From: Clostridiales bacterium
GTDB taxonomy: Bacteria > Bacillota > Clostridia > Oscillospirales > Oscillospiraceae
DNA length: 53,082 bases
Direction of reading: 5' to 3'
Assembly: GCA_022764045.1 (NCBI GenBank)
Contig: JALERU010000091.1
Span: 1-53,082, forward strand
Numbering within the stretch: position 1 is the stretch's first letter; the number at the start of each line of letters is the position of its first letter. The notes under the pieces are model-generated. The model was not told the DNA's origin, did not search any database, and saw only the letters and a list, made by a program, of their open reading frames with translations. This document shows, in pieces, positions 41,870 to 48,763 of the stretch. The translations under genes were made by a program, and so were the position numbers.

Positions 41870-42544
41870 ATGCGGCTGCTGTTGGCGGAGGACGAGCGGT
41901 CTCTGGCCCGGGCCGTGGCGGCTCTGCTGCGGAAGAACAACTACGAGGTGGACGTGGTCCACGATGGGGAGGAGGCTTTGGCCTATCTGGGGAGCGGCAA
42001 TTACGACGGGGCGATTTTGGATATTATGATGCCAAAGGGGGACGGCGTTTTTGTCCTCACCCAGCTCCGCCGGCGGGGCAGCCGCCTGCCCGTCCTCTTG
42101 CTCACGGCCAAGGCCGAGGTGGAGGACAAGGTGCAGGGCCTGGACAGCGGGGCCAACGACTATCTCACCAAGCCCTTTGCCACCCAGGAGCTGCTGGCTC
42201 GGATTCGGGCCATGACCCGGGATCAGACTGCCCAGGGTACCTCCCGGCTGCAGGTGGGGAACATCACCCTGGACCGGGCCACTTTTGAGCTCTCCTCCCC
42301 TGTAGGCTCCTTCCGCCTGGCCAATAAGGAGTTTCAGGTGCTGGAGCTGCTCATGTGCAATCCCCGGCAACTGATCTCCACCGAGCGGTTTTTGGAGAAA
42401 ATTTGGGGCTATGACAACGACGCGGAGATCAACGTGGTCTGGGTGTATCTCTCCTACCTGCGGAAAAAGCTGGCCGCCTTGCAAAGCAGCGTGCAGATCA
42501 AGGCCAAGCGGAACGCCGGGTATTATCTGGAGGTGGACCCGTGA
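41870..42544 (+). CDS. OmpR-family response regulator
   Basis: A 224-aa two-domain regulator. The receiver shows the acidic LLAEDER pocket, the phosphoacceptor Asp51 in AILDIMMPKGDG, the Thr in LLLTAKAE and Lys101 in LTKPFATQELLARIRA. The C-terminal winged helix (about 128-224) has FRLANKEFQVLELLMCNPRQLISTERFLEKIWGYDNDAEINVVWVYLSYLRKKL. ATG 41870 is best spaced from AAGGAG. The sensor kinase start (GTG) overlaps its stop. The target genes are unknown. Confidence 0.96.
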   Translation: MRLLLAEDERSLARAVAALLRKNNYEVDVVHDGEEALAYLGSGNYDGAILDIMMPKGDGVFVLTQLRRRGSRLPVLLLTAKAEVEDKVQGLDSGANDYLTKPFATQELLARIRAMTRDQTAQGTSRLQVGNITLDRATFELSSPVGSFRLANKEFQVLELLMCNPRQLISTERFLEKIWGYDNDAEINVVWVYLSYLRKKLAALQSSVQIKAKRNAGYYLEVDP

Positions 42545-43824
42545 TCCGCAAGCTCCGGGTCAAGCTGGTGGCAGCTGCCATGCTCTCCCTGGTGGCGGTG
42601 CTGATGGTGATCCTGGGAGTGATCCTGGTGTCCTGCTATCGGGGGCTCCTTTCGGACGCGGACCGCATTCTGGCTCTGCTGGCGGAAAACCAGGGGGAGT
42701 TTCCCAAGCTGGAGGCGGATTTCGACTGGGAGAGCCGGGGCCCCCGGCACCACTCCCCGGAGCTGGGCTATGAGACCCGATATTTCTCCGTCTTGCTGGA
42801 TGAGGACGGCCAGGTTGTGGACGCGAACACAGGGAAAATTGCCGCGGTGGACGAGGCCGCGGCGGCGGAATACGCCCAAGCTGTCTGGGCCCAGGGGGAC
42901 GAGGGGGGCTTCTTCCAGGACTATCGCTACCTAACGGTTCCGGAAGGTGAGGACACCCGGGTGATTTTTTTGGACTACAGCAATCAGTTTTTTTACTTTC
43001 GTCACATGGTGCGCACCAGCGTGCTGGTTGCCGGGGTTGGGCTGGCGGCGGTGCTGCTGCTGATTGTCCTGCTGTCCGGGCGGATGATAAAGCCGGTGAT
43101 TGAGAGCTATGAGAAGCAAAAACGCTTTATCACCGACGCCGGCCACGAGCTGAAGACCCCCATCGCCATCATCCAAGCCGACGCGGAGGTTCTGGCTCTG
43201 GAGGGGGAGGAGAACGAGTGGCTACAGGATATCCGGCAGCAGACCAAGCGTCTGTCTACCCTGACCAACGATCTGGTCTATCTCGCCCGGATGGAGGAGG
43301 GCCCGGACCGGCTTCCCTTCCTCCCTCTGCCCTTTTCCGACCTGGTGGCCGAGACCGCCCAGGCTTTCCAGGCCCTGGCCAAACGTCAAAATAAGACCTT
43401 TACCGTGGACATCCAGCCCATGCTCACCCTGACCGGGGAGGAAAAGGGGCTGACCCAGCTGGTGTCCATTCTGCTGGACAACGCCCTGAAGTATGCCTCC
43501 CGGGAGGGGGAGATTTCCCTCACCCTGACCCGGCAGGGGCGGTATCTCCGGCTGGAGGTGGAGAACACGGCGGAGGAGCTAAGCAAAGAACTGTTGGAAA
43601 ACATGTTTGACCGGTTCTACCGGGGGGACGCCTCCCGAAACTCCCGCCAGGGGGGCTCTGGCATTGGACTGGCCATTGCCAAGGCGGTGGTCCAGGCCCA
43701 CCGGGGGAAAATCACCCCCTGGGCCAAGGGAGACGACCGCCTGGTGATCACAGCCCTCTTGCCTGCGGAGGGCCACCGGGGCAGCCCGGTCAAACCCCGG
43801 GAAAGAAGGAGGGATACCCAATGA
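42541..43824 (+). CDS. Sensor histidine kinase
   Basis: A 427-aa membrane kinase. Two helices (about 10-32 and 160-180) bracket an outside sensor domain of about 125 residues. The usual HAMP is absent or very short. HisKA carries His202 in FITDAGHELKTPIAIIQADAEVLAL, the N-box is LVSILLDNALKYASREG, and the G-box is GGSGIGLAIAKAVVQAHRG. The GTG start overlaps the regulator stop (GTGA), and its own stop overlaps the next ATG. It phosphorylates the response regulator; the signal is unknown. Confidence 0.95.
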   Translation: MIRKLRVKLVAAAMLSLVAVLMVILGVILVSCYRGLLSDADRILALLAENQGEFPKLEADFDWESRGPRHHSPELGYETRYFSVLLDEDGQVVDANTGKIAAVDEAAAAEYAQAVWAQGDEGGFFQDYRYLTVPEGEDTRVIFLDYSNQFFYFRHMVRTSVLVAGVGLAAVLLLIVLLSGRMIKPVIESYEKQKRFITDAGHELKTPIAIIQADAEVLALEGEENEWLQDIRQQTKRLSTLTNDLVYLARMEEGPDRLPFLPLPFSDLVAETAQAFQALAKRQNKTFTVDIQPMLTLTGEEKGLTQLVSILLDNALKYASREGEISLTLTRQGRYLRLEVENTAEELSKELLENMFDRFYRGDASRNSRQGGSGIGLAIAKAVVQAHRGKITPWAKGDDRLVITALLPAEGHRGSPVKPRERRRDTQ

Positions 43825-44414
43825 CGGCCAAGGAATTTTACGGGCCCAGCTTTTCCCTGATGTGCCGGGCCAAAGACCAGGTGTTGGACGTGGTGGAGCA
43901 GGGAAAACGGGCCTGGGAGGGGCAGAGACCGGTGCTCTACACCTCCGCTCGGATCAAATCCCCCAGCAGCATGTGCCGGAAGCTGGCCCAGCGGGGCCTG
44001 CCTCAGACCCGGCAGGCGGCGTTAAGCCAGATCCGGGATGGAATCGGGGTTCGGGTGATCTGCGCCTTTCACAGCGATGTATACCGCATGGCCCGGTGGC
44101 TGGAGGAACGGCCGGAATTTGTGGTGCTGGAGACCAAGGACTATATCTCCCGCCCCAAGGCCAACGGGTACCGGAGCTATCACCTGATCCTGGGTATCCG
44201 GGCGGGCCAGGGCAAGGGGATGACGGTGGAGGTCCAGCTGCGGACCATTGCCACCGATTTTTGGGCCAGCCTGGAGCACCAGATGAAATACAAAAAGAAA
44301 GTCCCCCACGAGGGGCTCATTCGGGAGGAACTGAAACGCTGCGCCGACGAGATCGCCTCGGTGGACCTCTCCATGGAAACCATCCGGGAGCTGTTGGCGA
44401 GGGGCTTTGCCTGA
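43821..44414 (+). CDS. Small alarmone synthetase (RelA/SpoT-like GTP pyrophosphokinase)
   Basis: A 197-aa single-domain (p)ppGpp synthetase. TSARIKSPSSMCRKL, the DGIGVRVICAFHSDVYRMARWL core, KDYISRPKANGYRSYHLIL (the G-loop region) and VEVQLRTIATDFWASLEHQMKYKK are all family motifs. No hydrolase, TGS or ACT domain is present, so it resembles RelP/RelQ-type enzymes. The ATG overlaps the kinase stop by 4 bp, making a regulator-kinase-alarmone synthetase operon. Its synthesis may thus follow the kinase signal. A terminator follows at once. Confidence 0.95.
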   Translation: MTAKEFYGPSFSLMCRAKDQVLDVVEQGKRAWEGQRPVLYTSARIKSPSSMCRKLAQRGLPQTRQAALSQIRDGIGVRVICAFHSDVYRMARWLEERPEFVVLETKDYISRPKANGYRSYHLILGIRAGQGKGMTVEVQLRTIATDFWASLEHQMKYKKKVPHEGLIREELKRCADEIASVDLSMETIRELLARGFA

Positions 44415-44426
44415 CCGGAGAAATCG

Positions 44427-44464
44427 ACAACGCGGCGGCGCCCGAAAGGCGTCAGCCGCGTTGT
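44427..44464. terminator. Terminator after the alarmone synthetase operon
   Basis: ACAACGCGG (44427-44435) and CCGCGTTGT (44456-44464) enclose an inner GCC-GAAA-GGC type stem. The converging XRE-membrane gene ends 7 bp further on, so it may serve both. Confidence 0.75.
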
Positions 44465-44470
44465 GTTCGT

Positions 44471-45700
44471 TTATTCCTGTCCCTGTGCCGGGGGCCGGCG
44501 GCGAAAGCCAATGACCAGGCAGACTGCCCCCGCCAGGAGAAAGCCCAGGATGATGAGGAACATCACGTTGGCGCTGATGGTGGTGGCGTCGGTCCAGTCG
44601 GTCAGGTGGACCGGGAGATGAAGGTCATAGGGGTTGTTGGTGATCCAGCCGCACAGAAGCATGACCCGGTCCAGGAAGAAGGGGGCCAGCCACACCCAAA
44701 GGCCGGTCCAGAGGAGGGCGGCTCCTGTCCGGAGCCACCGGCGCAGGGGGAGGTACCGAAAGGTCCCCAGCCAGCCCCAGGGGAGGGTCAGGCACAGCAG
44801 GGCGATGGGGAGCATGGGGAAGGGGAAATCCCCCTGCCGTCCCTCCCAGGCCAGCCCGGCCACCAGGAGCAAAGACTCGAAGGAGAGGAAAACCAGGGCC
44901 TTGTGCCGGTGCCAGCCCCGGGGCAGGGGGAGTTGCCGGAGCAGCGGGGGCAGCAGGACAATGCCCAGCCCAAAGATGGTCCATAGGGTGGCGCTGAGGA
45001 ACCAGCGGCCCCCGGTATACAGACAGCTCACCCCGTACAGGGCGATCAGGAGCAGCAGCTCGGTCCCCACATAGACAGAGGCTTTTCGGCAGGCCAGTTC
45101 CGGGGGCAGGGGGAGGGCGTGCAGGACAAAGGGAAGAAAGACCAGCCCCATGCCAAAGAGAAGGCTCACCGCCGCCATGAAAAACCAGTCCCCGCCGGTA
45201 TAGAGGCAGCAGACCAGCAGCAACAGCAGCAGGGCAGCGGTGAAGCCCCCCAGGCTGGCCGCCCCGCGCCGGCCCTCGGGGACGAAGGCGGGCAGTAGGG
45301 TCAGGGAGGCGAGCATCGCCTCGGCGGCCAGGACGATCCAGAACCAGCTCACCGTGTGCTGGCCCAACAGGTTGCCCAACAGGCAGCCTGCGGCGATGGC
45401 CCCGTAGAGAATATACTGGCCCAGCCGATAGTTTCGGGTCAGCCGGAGATATTTTTGGGCCAGTTGCTCGGCCCGCCGGCCCTCAGCGTCTTCGCTGGCG
45501 GAGAGCAGCTCCTTCTCGCTGCACTGGAGGACCCGGCAGATATCTTGGAGCAGGGTGATATCCGGGTAGGCCAATCCCCGCTCCCATTTGCTCACGGCGG
45601 AGTCGGTGACAAAGAGCTGCTGGGCGAATTCCTTCTGGGTCAGGCCCAGCTCTTTGCGCCGCTGGAGGATGAAGGTGCCAAATGATTTTCGGTTTTCCAT
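44471..45700 (-). CDS. XRE-type regulator fused to a polytopic membrane domain
   Basis: A 409-aa protein. The N-terminal 65 residues form a normal HTH (FILQRRKELGLTQKEFAQQLFVTDSAVSKWERGLAYPDITLLQDICRVL). After a short linker the rest has about 10 membrane helices with three repeats of a VCCLYTGGDWFFMAA / VSCLYTGGRWFLSAT unit, suggesting internal duplication. Such HTH-membrane proteins are frequent in clostridia and are thought to sense the envelope. ATG 45700 is chosen over the GTG at 45712 for its spacing from GGAG. No partner gene is adjacent. Confidence 0.88.
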   Translation of the reverse strand: MENRKSFGTFILQRRKELGLTQKEFAQQLFVTDSAVSKWERGLAYPDITLLQDICRVLQCSEKELLSASEDAEGRRAEQLAQKYLRLTRNYRLGQYILYGAIAAGCLLGNLLGQHTVSWFWIVLAAEAMLASLTLLPAFVPEGRRGAASLGGFTAALLLLLLVCCLYTGGDWFFMAAVSLLFGMGLVFLPFVLHALPLPPELACRKASVYVGTELLLLIALYGVSCLYTGGRWFLSATLWTIFGLGIVLLPPLLRQLPLPRGWHRHKALVFLSFESLLLVAGLAWEGRQGDFPFPMLPIALLCLTLPWGWLGTFRYLPLRRWLRTGAALLWTGLWVWLAPFFLDRVMLLCGWITNNPYDLHLPVHLTDWTDATTISANVMFLIILGFLLAGAVCLVIGFRRRPPAQGQE

Positions 45701-45747
45701 GGGTTCAAACACTCCTTTGCTCAGGTGTGCCTTGCAAGACTGAGGGC

Positions 45748-45777
45748 ATCATAGCAAAGGAAGACGGGAAAAGTCAA
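45748..45777 (-). promoter_or_regulatory. Promoter of the XRE-membrane gene
   Basis: On the minus strand TTGACT (45777-45772), 18 bp, then TATGAT (45753-45748), about 48 bp before the start codon. Confidence 0.7.
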
Positions 45778-45853
45778 TAAATTCGGCCCATTTTGCCACT
45801 CGACTGTTGGGAAAGTCTAAGGATATCAAGGGTTTGTGGCTTGAGGTGGGAAC

Positions 45854-46035
45854 TTACTCCAGGGCCCGGTTCTGGCTCTGGTTTTGTAGCTGGACCAGGT
45901 GGGTGTAGAGCCCGCCGGCCTGCAGGGCGCCTCGGTAGCAGGCCATAAGGGCCTCGTATTGAGGCCCCACCAGGGCGCTGAACAGGTCAGCCTTGCTGGC
46001 GTAGTAGCCATAAAAGGCCCCGGCGGCCTTGTGGA
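45854..46035 (-). pseudogene. Truncated tetR-family regulator remnant
   Basis: The minus-strand frame from about 46035 to the TAA at 45854 reads IHKAAGAFYGYYASKADLF followed by SALVGPQYEALMACYRGAL, the end of a TetR HTH (compare GVSKGAFYGYFKSKEALF) and the first ligand-domain helix. Then the frame ends after QNQSQNRALE. The first half of the HTH and most of the C-terminal domain are missing, and an in-frame TGA lies just upstream. The break falls beside the hairpin-rich segment at 46.04-46.13 kb, so an insertion or deletion there probably destroyed it. Confidence 0.7.
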
Positions 46036-46082
46036 TGCGGTCTCATGTGGTTCGCGCTTCCTCGCTCGTGGGGACGCCGCCT

Positions 46083-46110
46083 TATCACATTGTTATATAT
46101 CAATGTGATA
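46083..46110. repeat. Palindrome inside a hairpin-rich segment, possible copy 3 of the intergenic element
   Basis: TATCACATTG (46083-46092) and CAATGTGATA (46101-46110) form a perfect 10-bp stem around TTATATAT. CGCC and GGCG flank it and could extend the stem. It lies between the tetR remnant and the yabR terminator. The CACATTG/CAATGTG arms recall the GCATTG/CAATGC hairpin at 23.6 kb, but similarity is limited. Confidence 0.55.
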
Positions 46111-46145
46111 TCGTGGCGCAAGGCCGGGGACCTGTCAAGCAAAAA

Positions 46146-46178
46146 ATTCCCCTGACCGGAAAAACCGGTCAGGGGAAT
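46146..46178 (-). terminator. Terminator of the yabP-yabQ-divIC-yabR block
   Basis: ATTCCCCTGACCGG and CCGGTCAGGGGAAT form a perfect 14-bp stem; the minus strand continues into TTTTTTG. It lies 17 bp after yabR. Confidence 0.95.
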
Positions 46179-46194
46179 GGTGTGTGTGGGAAGA

Positions 46195-46698
46195 TTACCG
46201 ATGGCCGCCCCGGCGGGAGCTGCGCTTCTCGGTCATTTTCAGGTCGGAGAGCTTGCTGTCGGAGGCCTGCATGAACTGCTTCAAGCGGGCCTCGAAGTCT
46301 GCCGGGCCGGTGGCCTGGGGCGCTGCGGAACGGGGCTGGCTGGGCTGGCGGGGGGGATGATTCTGATGGTTGGCGTGGTTGTTACCGCCGAAGTTGCGGT
46401 TACCGCCCCGGAAGTCAGACCGGCCCTGCCGCTCCCGGGTGAAACCCTGGGGACGGGGAGGAGGGGGCGTGGCTTTTTTAATGGACAGGTTAATCCGCCC
46501 GGCTTCGTCGATGCTGACCACCTTCACCTTGACCGCCTGGCCTTCGGAGAGAAAGTCGCTGACGTTTTCCACATAGGAATGGGCGATCTCAGAGATGTGG
46601 ACCAAGCCCGACCGTCCGCCGGGCAGGGAGACGAACGCGCCGAATTTGGTGATGCTTTTGATGGTTCCTTCCAGGATTGCGCCTACACTGATTTCCAT
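46195..46698 (-). CDS. yabR: S1 RNA-binding domain protein, YabR-like
   Basis: A 167-aa protein. An S1 domain occupies residues 1-75: VGAILEGTIKSITKFGAFVSLPGGRSGLVHISEIAHSYVENVSDFL and VKVKVVSIDEAGRINLSIKK. The rest is a low-complexity tail rich in Gly, Asn, Pro, Arg and His. Its place directly after divIC is the same as yabR in Bacillus, which supports the name. The gap from GGAGG to the ATG is longer than usual. It likely binds RNA or ribosomes; the exact role is not known. Confidence 0.9.
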   Translation of the reverse strand: MEISVGAILEGTIKSITKFGAFVSLPGGRSGLVHISEIAHSYVENVSDFLSEGQAVKVKVVSIDEAGRINLSIKKATPPPPRPQGFTRERQGRSDFRGGNRNFGGNNHANHQNHPPRQPSQPRSAAPQATGPADFEARLKQFMQASDSKLSDLKMTEKRSSRRGGHR

Positions 46699-46766
46699 AA
46701 ATGGTGAGAATCCTCCTCGTTGTAATACAATGGCGTGGGGCCGTTTTTCCGCCGGGGGCCGGCGGA

Positions 46767-47045
46767 TCAATCGGTGATGTAAAACACCCGGTCGTTGGGT
46801 GAGACCAAGCCCAGCTTTTCCCGGGCGATGTCCTCCACGTAAGAGGGGTCATCGCGGTTTTCGATGGCGTTGGAAAGCTCGGTGTTGGTCTGGGTTTGGT
46901 CGCTCACCTGCTCGGTGAGGGTGCGGATGGCTTCGTTGGCGTCGGAGATCTTCTGCCGGACGCTCACCAGGGAGAAGATCATGTAAGCCAGCAGGATCAG
47001 GAGCAGGATCTTCACCAGAAGACCAGCCTGTTTGGATTGAAACAT
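46767..47045 (-). CDS. divIC: Septum formation initiator DivIC/FtsB-like
   Basis: A 92-aa bitopic division protein. A short cytoplasmic start (MFQSKQAG) is followed by one membrane helix (LLVKILLLILLAYMIFSLVSV), a coiled coil (RQKISDANEAIRTLTEQVSDQTQTNTEL) and the conserved DPSYVEDIAREKLGLVSPNDRVFYI end. DivIC works with FtsL and DivIB at the septum. ATG 47045 has GGAGG at nine bases; ATG 47093 lacks a site. Its first 197 bp overlap the 3' end of the yabQ frame. Confidence 0.93.
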   Translation of the reverse strand: MFQSKQAGLLVKILLLILLAYMIFSLVSVRQKISDANEAIRTLTEQVSDQTQTNTELSNAIENRDDPSYVEDIAREKLGLVSPNDRVFYITD

Positions 47046-47559
47046 GTGGGGATGCCTCCGTTTCTTGGGGTCCGGGGCAAACAAGGTTGCCATGTTTTCT
47101 TTTGAGATAGTACATTTTACTCCAAGGAGAGGAAAAAAGAAAGAACTTTTTCAAAGTTTTTTTCCAAGAAGTGAAAAAATTTGCCAACGGAGCCGAGAGA
47201 GTGTGGAAAATCCACCGAAAAGGCCGGGAGAGAACCCGAAAGATTTGCCCCAAAAGCCGGGCCAGCCGGTCCAAAACCCGCCGGAAGAAGGGACTGAGGA
47301 GGGAGAAATAGAAGGCCGCCCCCAGCAGCAGGCAGAGGGCGATAAAAAGCCGCACCCGGCCGCCCCCGAAGGTTATGCCGCAGAAAAACAGCGCGCCGCA
47401 GGCCCCGAGCCAGAAGAGAAGGTCCAGGGCCTCCTGGAAGATCCGCCGGGAGAGGGAGAGCCGGAGGCAGCGGAGCAGGTCATAGAGCAGCCCCACCGCC
47501 AGCCCCATGGCCAGGCAGAGGGCCAGGGCGGTGACTTGCTCCTGGAGGGAGACGCTCAT
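46849..47559 (-). CDS. yabQ: Spore cortex protein YabQ, with a long 3' overlap on divIC
   Basis: A membrane protein needed for spore cortex formation. MSVSLQEQVTALALCLAMGL starts the family domain; about four helices follow (VGLLYDLLRCLRLSLSRRIFQEALDLLFWL is the signature region). The family part ends near residue 155. The last 80 residues (from CPGPQETEA onward) are Pro/Arg-rich and encoded mostly inside divIC in another frame, so either the normal stop was lost or the tail is not functional. The ATG overlaps the yabP stop (ATGA). Confidence 0.88.
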   Translation of the reverse strand: MSVSLQEQVTALALCLAMGLAVGLLYDLLRCLRLSLSRRIFQEALDLLFWLGACGALFFCGITFGGGRVRLFIALCLLLGAAFYFSLLSPFFRRVLDRLARLLGQIFRVLSRPFRWIFHTLSAPLANFFTSWKKTLKKFFLFSSPWSKMYYLKRKHGNLVCPGPQETEASPHVSIQTGWSSGEDPAPDPAGLHDLLPGERPAEDLRRQRSHPHPHRAGERPNPDQHRAFQRHRKPR

Positions 47560-47849
47560 CCCCGGAAGAGCCGCCCCAGGAAGCTGCCCTGGCGGGGGTC
47601 GGCTTCCTCATAGGTCAGGGAATCCACTGTGCCCTCCACCAGCAGGTCCCCGCCGTCCAGGCTGAGTTTTTCAATGTGAAGGTCCTCCCCCCGGATGATG
47701 AGGCTTCCCTCGGAAGTAGACATGACGATGGAGTTTTCATCAAAGCTCTCCACGCCGTCCACGCCGGACACCGTCAGACGGCTCCGGGCGTCCAGGGTGA
47801 CCCGGTGCGCCCCTTCGCCGGGCCGGGGATTTTTTTCGTCAAAGGACAT
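47556..47849 (-). CDS. yabP: Sporulation protein YabP
   Basis: A 97-aa protein of the YabP/YqfC family: HRVTLDARSRLTVSGVDGVESFDENSIVMSTSEGSLIIRGEDLHIEKLSLDGGDLLVEGTVDSLTYEE is the whole domain in its usual order. The short C-terminus is FLGRLFRG. The family is expressed in the mother cell and is needed for spore coat/cortex assembly. AAAGGATG precedes the ATG. It starts the yabP-yabQ-divIC-yabR block. This is good evidence for a spore-forming host. Confidence 0.95.
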   Translation of the reverse strand: MSFDEKNPRPGEGAHRVTLDARSRLTVSGVDGVESFDENSIVMSTSEGSLIIRGEDLHIEKLSLDGGDLLVEGTVDSLTYEEADPRQGSFLGRLFRG

Positions 47850-47933
47850 GGTATCCCATCCTTTCCCATTATGGTCTTGGCTATGTATATGGCCAAAAGA
47901 GGGAAAGTATGCGGGGCAGAACGGGGAACAAAC

Positions 47934-47950
47934 ACCGGCCCTGGGCCGGT
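47934..47950 (-). terminator. Short terminator after the amidase gene
   Basis: ACCGGCC-CTG-GGCCGGT forms a 7-bp GC stem; the minus strand continues GTTTGTT. Confidence 0.6.
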
Positions 47951-47958
47951 TGGCTGGG

Positions 47959-48627
47959 TTACTGTTTTTTCACATCCGCCAAAAACTGCTCCCAGGCCTC
48001 GGGATGGTCCACGAAGTAGAGGGGGCAGAGCTTGCCGGTGATATCGTAGTGGCGGATTACCTGGTCCCGGCCGATGCCGCAGTGGTCGCACAGCCAGGCG
48101 GTGAGCTTCACCAGGGCGTTGTAGCTTTCCTGGGTGAACTGGCCGGTGGCGTCGGGGTGGCAGACCTCAATGGAGATGGTGTCGTTGTTGCGGTTGTTGG
48201 AGGCCGAGGATTTTTCGTCCAGGGGGACGCACTGGATGATCTCCCCCTCCAGGCCGATGAGGAAATGGGAGCTGACGGTGGTGTCGGGTTGGTCGTAGAA
48301 ATCGTGGTTTTGCTGGGCAGTGGTGCCGGGGTTGCCCACGTAGTGGACGACGATGCTGTTGACCCCGTCCAGCTTCTCCCCCCGGCGTCCGCTGCCGTTG
48401 ACTTCAACGATTTGCTTGTCCACCCAGCGGGGAACGTGGTCCCCAGGCAGGTGGTGGCTCACCAGGTTGACCACCACACCCAGAATAACCACCAAAGCCA
48501 AAATCGGGATCAAAACCCGGAAAAGCCGGGTGGGATTCTGCCGGCGCCGGCGGCGACGGCGGGGAGCTTGGCGCTTGGGGGGCTGCTTTTTGGCGGGGGA
48601 GCGGGGGCGGGTGGCGGATTCAGGCAT
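47959..48627 (-). CDS. N-acetylmuramoyl-L-alanine amidase (amidase_2/PGRP fold), membrane-anchored
   Basis: A 222-aa protein with a basic, proline-rich cytoplasmic tail, one membrane helix (LFRVLIPILALVVILGVVVNLV) and an outside amidase domain. VNSIVVHYVGNPGTTAQQNHDFY carries the first zinc His, SSHFLIGLEGEIIQCVPLDEKSSASNN follows, and IRHYDITGKLCPLYF carries the second His and the Cys ligand. It would cut the amide bond between MurNAc and the peptide stem. It lies upstream of yabP on the same strand but with its own terminator, so any link to spore cortex processing is inferred. Confidence 0.92.
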   Translation of the reverse strand: MPESATRPRSPAKKQPPKRQAPRRRRRRRQNPTRLFRVLIPILALVVILGVVVNLVSHHLPGDHVPRWVDKQIVEVNGSGRRGEKLDGVNSIVVHYVGNPGTTAQQNHDFYDQPDTTVSSHFLIGLEGEIIQCVPLDEKSSASNNRNNDTISIEVCHPDATGQFTQESYNALVKLTAWLCDHCGIGRDQVIRHYDITGKLCPLYFVDHPEAWEQFLADVKKQ

Positions 48628-48660
48628 GGCGATGGCCTCCTTTTGGCGTGGTTCTCTTTA

Positions 48661-48759
48661 GATAATGTCTACTGAATCAACCGCTATGCGGCTGATTCGC
48701 GCGGCGTATGCCGCGCGAATCCATAAAAACGGTTTCAAAAACCGTTTTTATAGAATTCA
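48661..48759 (-). repeat. Multi-hairpin intergenic element, copy 4 (four-way junction)
   Basis: CTGAAT and ATTCAG enclose three hairpins: TCAACCGC-TAT-GCGGCTGA, TTCGCGCGGC-GTAT-GCCGCGCGAA and ATAAAAACGGTTT-CAA-AAACCGTTTTTAT. 48661-48705 on the minus strand matches copy 1, ending in GTAGACATTATC. The element sits 4 bp after the aminopeptidase stop and about 33 bp before the amidase start. Confidence 0.78.
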
Positions 48760-48763
48760 GGCA

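Noticed and set aside
23616..48705. CRISPR array formed by the repeated hairpin elements
   Set aside because: Only a few widely spaced copies exist, in opposite orientations, with no regular spacers and no cas genes.
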